Shown here: positions 9,450 through 22,279 of the stretch, piece by piece | Position numbering within the stretch: the first letter of the stretch is position 1 | Layout: each line of letters starts with the position of its first letter | NCBI GenBank assembly: GCA_024653205.1 | Contig: JANLFO010000007.1 | Coordinates: 48,024 to 112,023 of the forward strand | DNA length: 64,000 bases | From: Clostridia bacterium | GTDB lineage: Bacteria > Bacillota > DSM-521 > Neomoorellales > SLTJ01 | Reading direction: 5' to 3' | Program-made: the position numbers and the translations under genes | The notes under the pieces: generated by a model | Seen by the model: only the letters and a program-made list of their open reading frames with translations | Database searches by the model: none | Told to the model about the DNA's origin: nothing

Positions 9450-9837
9450 TTCGGAGCCGGTCTCGGAGAGCTGGCGGCGGTTGTTTTCCTGGAACAGGTT
9501 TGTGTGGATGCTGGTCATAGGTTTGGGCCTGGGGGTGGGGGCCTGGTTTTTGGGATACCGGGAGATCGGTTCCGGTATCCTGTCGGGCTTGCCTCTGGGC
9601 CTGTTTAATTATTATCTGGCCTGCCGGGCGGTAGGCTATCTGGGTGCGGAAAAGGGAGCCCGGCGTTTCGGGGCCATCATGCTGGTGCGCTGGGCGCTGG
9701 TCCTGATCGCCCTGGTCCTGGCCCTACGAGCCGGTGTGTGGTACTTGCTGGGAGTTGCCGTGGGAGTGGAGGTACAGATGCTGGCACAGTTGGGGGAAGC
9801 AAGGGCACTCTTGTCGCGACCGCGGTGGCGGAGGTAA
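9424..9837 (+). CDS. atpI: ATP synthase subunit I (AtpI)
   Basis: This protein of about 137 residues has a polar start and four hydrophobic segments in the pattern of AtpI/UncI, the assembly factor that helps form the c-ring. Around GLPLGLFNYYL and the paired helices the family resemblance is clear. ATG 9424 lies within the end of the preceding gene, behind a purine-rich run. It comes directly before atpB. Confidence 0.8.
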   Translation: MEPTKTPASSEPVSESWRRLFSWNRFVWMLVIGLGLGVGAWFLGYREIGSGILSGLPLGLFNYYLACRAVGYLGAEKGARRFGAIMLVRWALVLIALVLALRAGVWYLLGVAVGVEVQMLAQLGEARALLSRPRWRR

Positions 9838-9862
9838 CATTCCTGCAGGGGGAGGTGATACC

Positions 9863-10555
9863 ATGGGCGGCAGAATGGAACAGCTGGCAACGATCATGGA
9901 GCACCTGAAACCACATGTGGTATTCTATCTGGGTCCGGTGCCGGTAACCACCACGGTGGTTACGACGTGGGTCATCATGGTCCTGCTGGTGCTGATTGCC
10001 CTGCTTACCACCCGGAGGATGCAGCTGCTTCCCCGCGGGTGGCAGCACCTACCGGAGGTGGCCGTAGAGTTCATAAACGGTTATCTGGAAAGCTTTATGG
10101 GAAGGCGGGGCCGCAAGTATCTACCCTTCGTAGGCACCCTCTTTATCCTGATCCTCTTCCTGAATCTCTCCTGGCTTATTCCCGGGGTAAAGCCCCCCAC
10201 CATGGATCTGAGCACCACGCTGGCCTTCGCGGTTACCACCATTATCGCCGTGCAGCTGCTGGGCATTAAGGAAATAGGGATCAGGCGCTACTTGCACACC
10301 TACGTATCCCACGGCATATTACTAGCCCCCTTAAACCTCCTCGAGGAACTGGTTAAGGTCATATCCCTGTCCTTGCGTCTTTTCGGCAATATGTTCGCCG
10401 AAGATACCATTGTGCTGATCCTGTTCATACTGGTGCCGCTGGTGGTGCCGGCGGTAATGCAACTCCTGGGTGTGCTGTTCGGCTTTATCCAGGCCTTTAT
10501 CTTTGCCGTTCTCACCATGAGTTACCTGGCCACCCGTACTTCTTCCGAGCACTAG
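9863..10555 (+). CDS. atpB: ATP synthase Fo subunit a
   Basis: Subunit a forms the half-channels that carry ions to the rotating c-ring. The essential arginine lies in LSLRLFGNMFAED (Arg172), and the protein has about five or six membrane helices in 230 residues. The start ATG 9863 follows GGGGGAGGTGATACC. Being second to third in the operon, after the two assembly proteins, is the usual order. Confidence 0.96.
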   Translation: MGGRMEQLATIMEHLKPHVVFYLGPVPVTTTVVTTWVIMVLLVLIALLTTRRMQLLPRGWQHLPEVAVEFINGYLESFMGRRGRKYLPFVGTLFILILFLNLSWLIPGVKPPTMDLSTTLAFAVTTIIAVQLLGIKEIGIRRYLHTYVSHGILLAPLNLLEELVKVISLSLRLFGNMFAEDTIVLILFILVPLVVPAVMQLLGVLFGFIQAFIFAVLTMSYLATRTSSEH

Positions 10556-10888
<333 letters not shown>

Positions 10889-10984
10889 GGTAAGTGCTTT
10901 CCGGGAGGCCGTCCACCGGCCCGGAGCCCAAGGGCAGGCCGGTGGACGGCCACGGGGGACGGGCTTTACCCAAAGGGGGTTCCA

Positions 10985-11490
10985 GTGGTGGAAGCCATCA
11001 TGGGGGCGCTCAACTTTAGCCCCTGGACCTTCATGTTTCAGGTAATCAACCTCTTGCTGGTTATAGCCGTACTCTACCTTATAGTCTATAAGCCGGTAAC
11101 TAAGATGGTGGAGACCCGGGAGCAGCGCATCCAGAATGCCTTGGAGGGTGCGGCCAAGGCGCAGGCCGAAGCCGAGACCACCCTGGCCGAGTACCGGGCC
11201 CAATTGGAGAGCGCGCGCCAGGAAGCTCAGGAAATGGTGAGCCGGGCGGCCAAGACGGCCGAGGAGATGCGCGAAGAAGCGGTACGCAACGCCCGGCTGG
11301 AGGCGGAGAAGATACTGACCCGGGCCAGGGAAGAGATACAGGCGGAAACCGCGCGGGCGGTGGCGGAGCTTCGCGAGCAGGCGGCCACCCTGGCGGTCCT
11401 GGCCGCCGGTCGGGTCCTGGAGCGGGAGCTCCGGCGGGAAGACCACGAGCGCCTGGTGCGTGAGTTCATTCAGGAAGTGGGAGAGCTGCA

Positions 11491-11494
<4 letters not shown>
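10985..11494 (+). CDS. atpF: ATP synthase Fo subunit b
   Basis: Subunit b is the peripheral stalk. One membrane helix (about 17-38, FMFQVINLLLVIAVLYLIVY) is followed by a long charged coiled-coil rich in Ala, Glu and Arg. At 169 residues the length is normal. The start is GTG 10985; GTG 10988 and ATG 11000 are alternatives in frame. The end overlaps the start of atpH by 4 bases. Confidence 0.94.
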
Positions 11495-13577
<2,083 letters not shown>

Positions 13578-13598
13578 GGGCCCGGGGAGGTAGAGGCT

Positions 13599-15909
<2,311 letters not shown>

Positions 15910-15927
15910 GCCGGGGAGGCGGCGGCG

Positions 15928-16335
15928 GTGGACAAGCAGATACAATTAGAAATCATCACCCCCGAGCGGGTAGTCCTTCGGGAGCCGGTAGAGGCGCTAA
16001 TGGTACCGGGTACCGAGGGCTACCTGGGAGTCCTCCCTGGCCACACCCCGCTGGTAACCGGACTGGTTCCGGGGGTAATGCGCTACCGGCAGGCCGGGGA
16101 GACCTTCCGCCTGGCGGTGAGCGGAGGGTTCATGGAAGTGGCTGATAACCGAGCCATCGTCCTGGCGGATGCCGCCGAGCGACCGGAGGAGATCGACGTG
16201 GCCCGCGCCCAGCGGGCCAAGGAAAGGGCGATGAAGCGGCTCAAAGAAAGGCCCGCGGGACTGGACGTGGCCCGGGCGGAAATGGCCCTGCGCCGGGCCC
16301 TGGCCCGGTTGAAGGCCGCCCAAGAGGTCCACTAA
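15928..16335 (+). CDS. atpC: ATP synthase F1 subunit epsilon
   Basis: Epsilon couples rotation to the c-ring and inhibits ATP hydrolysis. The N-terminal beta-sandwich has the family motif VPGTEGYLGVLPGHTPL (about 27-43), and the C-terminal helical hairpin is present (about 90-133), so the regulatory arm is complete. It starts with GTG and ends the atp operon; no clear terminator follows, and transcription may run on into ywmB. Confidence 0.95.
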   Translation: MDKQIQLEIITPERVVLREPVEALMVPGTEGYLGVLPGHTPLVTGLVPGVMRYRQAGETFRLAVSGGFMEVADNRAIVLADAAERPEEIDVARAQRAKERAMKRLKERPAGLDVARAEMALRRALARLKAAQEVH

Positions 16336-16399
16336 AAGTAACCAATGGGAACCAGCAGGTATAGCCAAGCCCGGTTCTGGCAAATATTAGTGCCAGGCG

Positions 16400-17122
16400 A
16401 TGGTGCTTGGGCAATACTCAAAAGCCCTGGCGGCGTCGGCCTTCCTAGCCGGCGCCTTCGTTCTTTTGGCCCTCTCTCCGGCCGGGGAGGGAATTCGCAG
16501 GACCGGAGACGAGCTGGTATGGTGGGCGCTGGAGCAGGCCGGGGCCGTGCCGCTCAGGGCAGAATTGGAAGCCCAGTTCCTGTTTAGGCGCGGGGCCGGC
16601 CAGAGTTTTGAAGCCCTGGTAAGAGCGCTTGGCGCTTCCGGCGCGGGAGAGTCGGCCGGAGCCGACGACAGGGCGACCGGATGGCAGATATGGCGCCGCC
16701 CTTTGGTGTTAGGGGAACCCCCGGGGCCTTCTCCGGAGCAGGGTGGGGAACAGGGGCTTCTCGTCCTGCGATGGTCGGAGGAGGGACGGGCCCGGCCGCA
16801 GGAGCAGGAGCGGCTGCTGGCCGCCTGGTCGGCACAGGGGCGTATTTACCGTCTGTACAGGGCTCAGATTGGGACCCCTCTGGAGGGAGCGTCCCTGGGA
16901 TGGAGGGCGCGACGGTTGGTGAGGCTGCTGGGAGGGCGGGGCGTGGAGAGTCTCTCGCAGCCCGGCCTGGTAGTTATCAGCGGTTACAGTCCCTTCCTGG
17001 GCCCCGGTCGCAGGGAGGCTACGGGCAGAGAACTGAACTTCCAGGTGGCCCTCCGGGTGAACCGAACCGAGGGCCGTACCCTGGTTTTCGTGGGGGTGCC
17101 GCTCCTCGTTGGCAGTTTTTAG
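16400..17122 (+). CDS. ywmB: YwmB-family (TATA-box-binding-like) exported protein
   Basis: The protein has 240 residues with an N-terminal hydrophobic segment (about 9-27) suggesting membrane anchoring or export. The rest is poorly conserved, ending in a beta-rich part with LNFQVALRVNRTEGRTLVFVG and a final hydrophobic strand. Its position between atpC and murA is that of Bacillus ywmB, whose family (DUF1779) has a TATA-box-binding-protein-like fold and no established function. The identification rests mostly on gene order. The start codon is preceded only by a weak AGG. Confidence 0.65.
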   Translation: MVLGQYSKALAASAFLAGAFVLLALSPAGEGIRRTGDELVWWALEQAGAVPLRAELEAQFLFRRGAGQSFEALVRALGASGAGESAGADDRATGWQIWRRPLVLGEPPGPSPEQGGEQGLLVLRWSEEGRARPQEQERLLAAWSAQGRIYRLYRAQIGTPLEGASLGWRARRLVRLLGGRGVESLSQPGLVVISGYSPFLGPGRREATGRELNFQVALRVNRTEGRTLVFVGVPLLVGSF

Positions 17123-17217
17123 GCCTGCTGCTATCATTTGCCGGGCGGGATGGGAAGGAAAATCGCCCGGCACCAGCGAAAGGATGCTCTGGACAGGTTC
17201 TGGAGAGGGGTGGGGCC

Positions 17218-18495
17218 TTGGAGGACTTACGGCTACGCGGAGGCAGGCCTCTGTTCGGTTCGGTGCGTATCAGTGGGGCGAAGAACGCCGTTCTGCCCAT
17301 TATGGCCGCCAGCCTGCTCACGGGCGACACCTGCCACCTGCAGGAGGTGCCTCGCCTCTTAGATGTAGCTACCTGCTTCTACCTGCTGCGAAGCCTGGGT
17401 ACCGAGGCAACCTGGTCGGGTCGGGAGATGACCCTGCGTACTCCGCGCCTGACGGCCGTGGAGGCACCTTACGAGTTCGTCCGTCGTATGCGGGCTTCGT
17501 TTCTGGTGTTCGGCCCTCTGTTGGCCCGGGTCGGCCGGGCGGAGGTATCCCTTCCCGGCGGCTGTGCCATCGGCAGCCGTCCGGTGGACCAGCACCTCAA
17601 GGGATTTGCCGCATTGGGTGCCGGCATTGAGATGTCGCACGGACTGGTGAGGGCCAGGGCCCGGCGGCTGCAAGGAGCCCGCATTTATCTCGACGTACCC
17701 AGCGTTGGAGCCACCGAAAACCTGATGATGGCCGCCACCCTGGCCCGTGGCACCACGATCATCGAAAATGCCGCCTGCGAGCCCGAAGTGGTGGATCTGG
17801 CCAACTTTCTCAATGCCATGGGGGCCCGGGTAAGCGGTGCCGGCACCCGGACGGTACGAATAGAAGGGGTAACGGAACTGCACGGGGCCCGGCACACGGT
17901 AATACCGGATCGCATTGAGGCCGGGACTTTCCTGGCTGCAGTCCTGGCGGTCGGAGGCAGGGTAAAGCTGGAGAACGTAATCAGCGGGCACCTGAGTGCG
18001 GTGCTGGCCAAGTTCGGGGAAGTGGGAGCGACCATTGCCGACCAGGAGGGTTCGCTATGGATAGAGCGAGACCCGCAGGCGGCTCTGAGGGCTACGGACG
18101 TTCGCGCCCTGCCTTATCCCGGGTTTCCCACCGATCTTCAGCCCCAGATGGCCGCCGTGCTCACCCAAGCCCGCGGTATGAGCCTGGTAACCGACCTGGT
18201 ATTCGACAGCCGGTTCACCTATGTAGAGGAGCTTCAGCGGTTGGGAGCCAACATTCGCACCGAAGGCCGCAGCGCCGTGATCGAGGGCCCCACTGCCCTG
18301 ACCGGGGCTCAGGTCAGAGCCCACGACCTGCGGGCCGGCGCCGCCCTGGTCATCGCCGGGCTGGCCGCCAGCGGCGAAACCGAGATAACCGGCACGGAGC
18401 ACCTGGACCGCGGCTACGAGGAATTGGTAGACAAACTGGCGGCCCTGGGGGCGCAGGTCTTCCGGGGCCGGCTCAAGAGCGAGGCTCTGGTCTAG
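17218..18495 (+). CDS. murA: UDP-N-acetylglucosamine 1-carboxyvinyltransferase MurA
   Basis: MurA transfers enolpyruvate from PEP to UDP-GlcNAc, the first committed step of peptidoglycan synthesis. It has Lys22-Asn23 in SGAKNAVLP, and the reactive cysteine Cys116 in LPGGCAIGSRPVD; a Cys here (not Asp) predicts fosfomycin binding. The start is TTG 17218 behind GGAGAGGGG; an open frame upstream overlaps ywmB and is not part of the gene. The length of 425 residues fits the family. Confidence 0.96.
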   Translation: MEDLRLRGGRPLFGSVRISGAKNAVLPIMAASLLTGDTCHLQEVPRLLDVATCFYLLRSLGTEATWSGREMTLRTPRLTAVEAPYEFVRRMRASFLVFGPLLARVGRAEVSLPGGCAIGSRPVDQHLKGFAALGAGIEMSHGLVRARARRLQGARIYLDVPSVGATENLMMAATLARGTTIIENAACEPEVVDLANFLNAMGARVSGAGTRTVRIEGVTELHGARHTVIPDRIEAGTFLAAVLAVGGRVKLENVISGHLSAVLAKFGEVGATIADQEGSLWIERDPQAALRATDVRALPYPGFPTDLQPQMAAVLTQARGMSLVTDLVFDSRFTYVEELQRLGANIRTEGRSAVIEGPTALTGAQVRAHDLRAGAALVIAGLAASGETEITGTEHLDRGYEELVDKLAALGAQVFRGRLKSEALV

Positions 18496-18536
18496 TCCTT
18501 GTCCTCCGGGCATAGACTCTAGCGGAGGGACAAGGA
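18496..18536 (+). promoter_or_regulatory. Hairpin covering the spoIID ribosome-binding site
   Basis: Directly after the murA stop, TCCTTGTCCTCCG (18496-18508) pairs with CGGAGGGACAAGGA (18523-18536), leaving one bulged G and a 14-base loop. The right arm includes the Shine-Dalgarno GGAGGGA and the A of the spoIID ATG. Folded RNA would hide both, so readthrough transcripts from murA should translate spoIID poorly. No U-run follows, so it is not a normal terminator. A role in limiting vegetative SpoIID is my inference. Confidence 0.55.
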
Positions 18537-19498
18537 TGCCCAGGTATCTTATTTGGTGGCTGGCCCTGCTACTGGCTGCCGTGGTTTTGCTTCCCCTGGC
18601 CGTAATATCGCTGCTGTCCGGCGTGGGAGGGCCGCGTATTACCACCGACCGGGCCGTTCGGGTCTACATTCCTGCCACCGGCTCGGTTGAGGTCTTACCC
18701 CTGGAGGCCTATCTGGTAGGTGCGGTGGCGGCGGAAATGCCCGCCCGTTTCGCGCCCGAAGCCCTGAAGGCCCAGGCGGTGGCGGCCCGGACCTACGCCG
18801 CCCGGCGCCTGGTGCTCGGGCGCCTGGGGAAAGGGAGCCACCCCCAGGCCGACGTCTGTAACGACCCCCAGCACTGCCAGGGGTGGTTAAGCGAAGCGGA
18901 GATGCGGCGCCGCTGGGGCCTGTTGGGATACTGGTTTTTCCGGCGCAAGGTGCAGGCGGCGGTGGCCGCCACCCGGGGACTGGTCCTCACCTATCAGGGC
19001 GAGCTTATCGACCCGCTTTACCATTCCGCCAGCGGCGGGCGTACCGAGGACGCAAAGGAGGTCTGGGGCCGTTCCGTTCCCTACCTGCGCAGCCGGCCTT
19101 CGCCCTGGGAAGAAGAATCGCCTTACAATGACAGCGTTACCGTGCTGTCGATCTCCGACGTGATGGACCGCCTGGGCCTGGAAGGCTCGGGCAACGATCT
19201 CGGCCTGCGGGTGGTAGCCTATACCGCCAGCGGGAGGGTCAAGTCGGTGCTGGCAGGAGGGCGAATCCTTACCGGGGGGCAGTTCCGGCAGTTGCTCGGC
19301 CTCAACTCTACCTACGTGCGCTGGGAAAAGAAAGAAGCGAATCTGGTATTCCGTACCCGGGGATACGGCCACGGTGTGGGCATGTCCCAGTACGGCGCCC
19401 AGGGTCTGGCCCGTCGGGGGAAATCCTACCGAGAAATCCTCTCCTATTATTATCCGGGAACCGAGTTGGTTTCTTTGAACGATGTGCCCGTACGTTAA
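18536..19498 (+). CDS. spoIID: Stage II sporulation protein D
   Basis: SpoIID is a peptidoglycan lytic transglycosylase that works with SpoIIP and SpoIIM during engulfment of the forespore. There is one N-terminal membrane segment (about 6-28). The family motif AAEMPARFAPEALKAQAVAART contains the catalytic glutamate (Glu67), and the C-terminal GYGHGVGMSQYGAQG motif is intact. Cys residues in the middle (about 103 and 108) fit the zinc-site region. Its place after murA is conserved in sporeformers. Confidence 0.96.
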   Translation: MPRYLIWWLALLLAAVVLLPLAVISLLSGVGGPRITTDRAVRVYIPATGSVEVLPLEAYLVGAVAAEMPARFAPEALKAQAVAARTYAARRLVLGRLGKGSHPQADVCNDPQHCQGWLSEAEMRRRWGLLGYWFFRRKVQAAVAATRGLVLTYQGELIDPLYHSASGGRTEDAKEVWGRSVPYLRSRPSPWEEESPYNDSVTVLSISDVMDRLGLEGSGNDLGLRVVAYTASGRVKSVLAGGRILTGGQFRQLLGLNSTYVRWEKKEANLVFRTRGYGHGVGMSQYGAQGLARRGKSYREILSYYYPGTELVSLNDVPVR

Positions 19499-19552
19499 CC
19501 CTACCCGGTTATTCAAGCCAATAATTGGTAAGAATAATACCGGGGTGATGAT

Positions 19553-20314
19553 ATGTTGCGGGGAGTCATTAACCCGAGAGCGATGACCGCGGTCTGGCTG
19601 CGGACGTTCAAACAGTGGTCCTGGCAGCGGATCGCCGCCGCCGCCCTCCTGGCCGCCGTCGGCACCGGAATTACGTGGATGCTGGTGGCCGGGTATCAAT
19701 TCGGTCCCCGGGTGACGGTACAATCACCGGCTCGGGTAGGCCATCTGCCCGAGCCGCAGCCCTCCGAGGTCCTGGCCGGATCCGCTACCGCGCCGACACC
19801 GGAGGAGGCGGTCCAGGAGCCGCCCGCTTCCTCCTCGGCACCCACCGGTGCCGGTGCTGCCGCTTCTTCGCCGGAGGAAAAATCCGCGGCGCCGGGAAGG
19901 GCTGCCCCGGCGGACCTCTCCCGGGTGATACGGCCGGTGGAAGGAGAGGTGGCCCGCGGTTACGGGTACGGGCTGGCGGACGCCTACCGGGACTACCGGT
20001 TCCATCCCGGCGTCGACCTCGCCGCCCCGTCCGGGAGCCCGGTGAGGGCGGTGGCCCGGGGCGAGGTGAAGGAGGTAGCATACGACGCCGAGCACCGCTG
20101 GCAGGTAGTGCTGAGCCACGGCAACGGGTGGGAGACCGTTTACCTCGAACTCGACCGGGTCGAGGACTTGTCGGCCGGGCAGCCGGTGCCGCCGGGATCG
20201 GTCCTGGGCTACCTGGGCGAGCCCGGAACCGGAGCCGAGACTACCGAACCACACCTGCATTTCGAGGTCCGCTATCGGGGAGAGGCACGGAATCCCCTGG
20301 AGTTCCTGCGGTAG
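19553..20314 (+). CDS. spoIIQ: SpoIIQ-type M23 (LytM) peptidase domain protein
   Basis: In the forespore membrane SpoIIQ binds SpoIIIAH in the mother cell. This protein of 253 residues has one membrane segment (about 27-47), a Pro/Ala/Glu-rich spacer (60-120) and a LytM domain (about 130-250). The zinc ligands His151 and Asp155 (HPGVD) and the HLH pair His234/His236 are all present. The Bacillus protein has lost part of this site, while clostridial SpoIIQ keeps it, so this copy could be an active endopeptidase. ATG is preceded by GGGGTGATGAT. Between spoIID and spoIIID it has the position of Bacillus spoIIQ. Confidence 0.85.
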   Translation: MLRGVINPRAMTAVWLRTFKQWSWQRIAAAALLAAVGTGITWMLVAGYQFGPRVTVQSPARVGHLPEPQPSEVLAGSATAPTPEEAVQEPPASSSAPTGAGAAASSPEEKSAAPGRAAPADLSRVIRPVEGEVARGYGYGLADAYRDYRFHPGVDLAAPSGSPVRAVARGEVKEVAYDAEHRWQVVLSHGNGWETVYLELDRVEDLSAGQPVPPGSVLGYLGEPGTGAETTEPHLHFEVRYRGEARNPLEFLR

Positions 20315-20342
20315 GTCATCGATTCGTATCGGCCGGGACCCG

Positions 20343-20382
20343 GCCGCCCTTGCCGGCTGCGGCGAGGGCGGCTGGTCTTTTT
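20343..20382 (+). terminator. Rho-independent terminator after spoIIQ
   Basis: GCCGCCCTTGCCG pairs with CGGCGAGGGCGGC around a GCTG loop, a 13-bp perfect stem. It is followed by a short T-rich stretch (GGTCTTTTTCCC). It separates the spoIIQ transcript from spoIIID. Confidence 0.8.
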
Positions 20383-20436
20383 CCCGGGGCCTCCTCATAT
20401 AAGTGAGTAGCGAAATGACTTGAAGGAGGCCCCCCA

Positions 20437-20709
20437 ATGCAGGAGCACATCCGCCATCGGGTGCTGCAAATAGCCAATTATGTGGTAGCCTCCACGGCGA
20501 CGGTGCGACAGGCGGCCGGGGTGTACGGGGTGAGCAAGAGCACGGTGCACAAGGACATGACCGAAAGGCTGCCCCAGATCGACGAGGAGTTGGCCGGACA
20601 GGTCCGGCGCATCCTGGACCTGAACAAGGCCGAGCGGCATATTCGCGGAGGCGAGGCTACCCGCAAGAAATATCGGGGCACCCTGAATCCGGCGCAGGAT
20701 TTGCGGTAA
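20437..20709 (+). CDS. spoIIID: Sporulation transcription factor SpoIIID
   Basis: SpoIIID is a small DNA-binding regulator of mother-cell genes controlled by sigma-E. The protein of 90 residues contains a helix-turn-helix at about 22-43 (ATVRQAAGVYGVSKSTVHKD) and a basic C-terminal helix (about 65-82), both used for DNA contact in the family. ATG 20437 follows GAAGGAGG. A CATATAAG stretch at about 20396 resembles a sigma-E -10 element (CATACAAT), but I see no good -35. Confidence 0.95.
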   Translation: MQEHIRHRVLQIANYVVASTATVRQAAGVYGVSKSTVHKDMTERLPQIDEELAGQVRRILDLNKAERHIRGGEATRKKYRGTLNPAQDLR

Positions 20710-20766
20710 TTTTTCCCGAATCAGTATTCAACCTCTAAGTCTTCTGCCGCCCGGGAGGTGGGTGCC

Positions 20767-21789
20767 GTGTGGGGTTGGGGGACCGACATCGGAGTGGACC
20801 TGGGTACGGCGAGTATCCTGATTTACCTTCGGGGAAAGGGAATTGTGCTGCGCGAGCCTTCGGTGGTGGCCCTGGAGCGCGATACTCAACGGCTGATAGC
20901 CGTAGGTGAAGAGGCCCGGCGGATGCTCGGTCGCACGCCGGACTACATTGCCACGGTGCGGCCGCTTCGAGAAGGGGTGATAGCCGACTACGAGATTACG
21001 CAGAGGATGCTGCGTCACCTGCTGAAGAAGGTTGGGGGCTTTCACCTTTTTTTCCGACCTCGCCTGATGGTCTGCGTCCCTTCGGGAATTACCAATGTGG
21101 AGGAACGCGCGGTGAAGCAGGCCGCGCTCCAGGCGGGTGCCAAGGAGGCCTACCTGATCGAGGAACCCCTGGCCGCCGCCCTGGGAGTGGGTCTGGACAT
21201 TTCCCGACCGGAAGGAAGCATGGTGGTGGATATCGGGGGAGGCACCACCGACATAGCGGTGCTCTCCCTGGGCGGCATCGTCTACAGCCGTTCCCTGCGC
21301 GTGGGTGGGGACAAGTTCGACGCTGCCATCGTCCAGTACATACGCCGGCGCCACAATCTCCTGATCGGGGAGCAGACGGCCGAAGAGGTAAAGATTGAGG
21401 TGGGCACGGTATACCCGGGCGTGCGGGATGCCGCCGCTACCATAAGAGGTCGGGACCTGGTAACCGGGCTGCCCAAGACGGTGGAGATAACCTCCGCCGA
21501 GTTGCGGGAGGCCATGCGCGAGCCCACGGAGGCGGTGATTTCCGCCATCAAGGAAGTGCTGGAGCAGACCCCTCCGGAGCTGGCGGCGGACATCGTGGAC
21601 CGGGGGATCGTTATGACCGGCGGCGGCTCGCTGTTGCACGGTTTGGACCTGTTGCTGCAGGAGGAAACCGGGCTGCCGGTACACCTGGCCGATGACCCCA
21701 TCTCCTCCGTGGCCCTGGGGGCGGGAAAGGCCCTGACCATGCTGGGCGTCCTCCGGGCCAACCATGCCGTTTCCGGAGGCCAGTACTGA
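20767..21789 (+). CDS. mbl: MreB-like rod-shape actin homologue (Mbl)
   Basis: The protein of 340 residues is a bacterial actin that guides lateral wall synthesis. The phosphate-1 motif is DIGVDLGTASILIY at the start, the phosphate-2 motif is VVDIGGGTTDIAVLSLGG, and the adenosine motif is MTGGGSLLHGLD. Its location after spoIIID is that of Bacillus mbl, so I call it Mbl and not MreB. The start is GTG 20767, nine bases after GGGAGG; GTG 20758 is also in frame. Confidence 0.9.
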   Translation: MWGWGTDIGVDLGTASILIYLRGKGIVLREPSVVALERDTQRLIAVGEEARRMLGRTPDYIATVRPLREGVIADYEITQRMLRHLLKKVGGFHLFFRPRLMVCVPSGITNVEERAVKQAALQAGAKEAYLIEEPLAAALGVGLDISRPEGSMVVDIGGGTTDIAVLSLGGIVYSRSLRVGGDKFDAAIVQYIRRRHNLLIGEQTAEEVKIEVGTVYPGVRDAAATIRGRDLVTGLPKTVEITSAELREAMREPTEAVISAIKEVLEQTPPELAADIVDRGIVMTGGGSLLHGLDLLLQEETGLPVHLADDPISSVALGAGKALTMLGVLRANHAVSGGQY

Positions 21790-21871
21790 CCCGGCAAGGC
21801 CGAGCGTCCTGTCGCCTCGGGGCAACCGCCTTCCCGCCCGGGCAATCACGGAGGGCCGCATCCCGTTCAGC

Positions 21872-22015
21872 CTAGAGGTATCCCAACTGCCGGTCTATAT
21901 CCAGTATGGCGCTGAGGATGCGGCCGCGCTCTTCGGCGGGAGCGCCCAGGTAGCGATCTACCAGGGTTTCGCGCTCCCGATGCAGCAGGCTGTTCTCCGC
22001 AGTTACGGAGGTCAC
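21872..22015 (-). CDS. Small hypothetical protein (47 residues)
   Basis: On the minus strand a reading frame of 47 codons begins with GTG at 22015 and ends at TAG 21872. AGGAGGAGACGTAGGC stands before it, a strong ribosome site at good distance. The product starts MTSVTAENSLLHRER and ends ILDIDRQLGYL; it is charged, probably one or two amphipathic helices, with no cysteine and no membrane segment. I do not recognise the family. It fills an otherwise empty gap between mbl and argC and faces away from the arginine operon. Confidence 0.5.
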   Translation of the reverse strand: MTSVTAENSLLHRERETLVDRYLGAPAEERGRILSAILDIDRQLGYL

Positions 22016-22107
22016 GCCTACGTCTCCTCCTGTTTCCGGTACTCACGATATCAATTATTCCGCCCTTTGCGGCGGGGTATTCCCCTTAACCGGGTTACCG
22101 GTGACGG

Positions 22108-22200
22108 ATCTCCCTTTCGTCCCGGCCCGGTCCCCCCTCGTACCGGTCGCTTCGCCGACCGAACAGCCTTGCGCTTCGGGCTCCGGCGGGCACACCGCTC
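22108..22200 (+). repeat. Half copy of the 240-bp structured repeat (left module)
   Basis: From ATCTCCC at 22108 the sequence follows the left half of the repeat: a decayed terminal part, CCCCCTCGTACCGGTCGCTTCGCCGACCG-type sequence, then GCTTCGGGCTCCGGCGGGCACACCGCT. It ends where the full copies go on with the second hairpin. It lies about 20 bases upstream of the argC promoter. The rest of the 490-base gap between mbl and argC holds the small minus-strand gene (21872-22015) and short hairpins around 22060-22100. Confidence 0.8.
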
Positions 22201-22221
22201 AAGAACCCGAGGATTAATTGG

Positions 22222-22250
22222 TTGCATGGCTATGCTCCGAAGTGTATAAT
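22222..22250 (+). promoter_or_regulatory. Promoter of the arg operon with probable ArgR box
   Basis: TTGCAT (22222-22227) and TATAAT (22245-22250) are 17 bases apart, about 30 bases before the argC ATG. The -10 region lies in TGTATAATTATGCT, which resembles the ArgR operator core TGAATAATTATTCA known from Bacillus, and it is nearly palindromic. ArgR with arginine bound would then block the promoter. The operator is a reading by eye; only one box is obvious. Confidence 0.65.
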
Positions 22251-22279
22251 TATGCTAAACGGCAGCAGGGAGGACGGGC

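Noticed and set aside
21764..22249. Plus-strand frame between mbl and argC
   Set aside because: It runs through a half repeat and the arg promoter, has no homology, and overlaps the better-supported minus-strand small gene.
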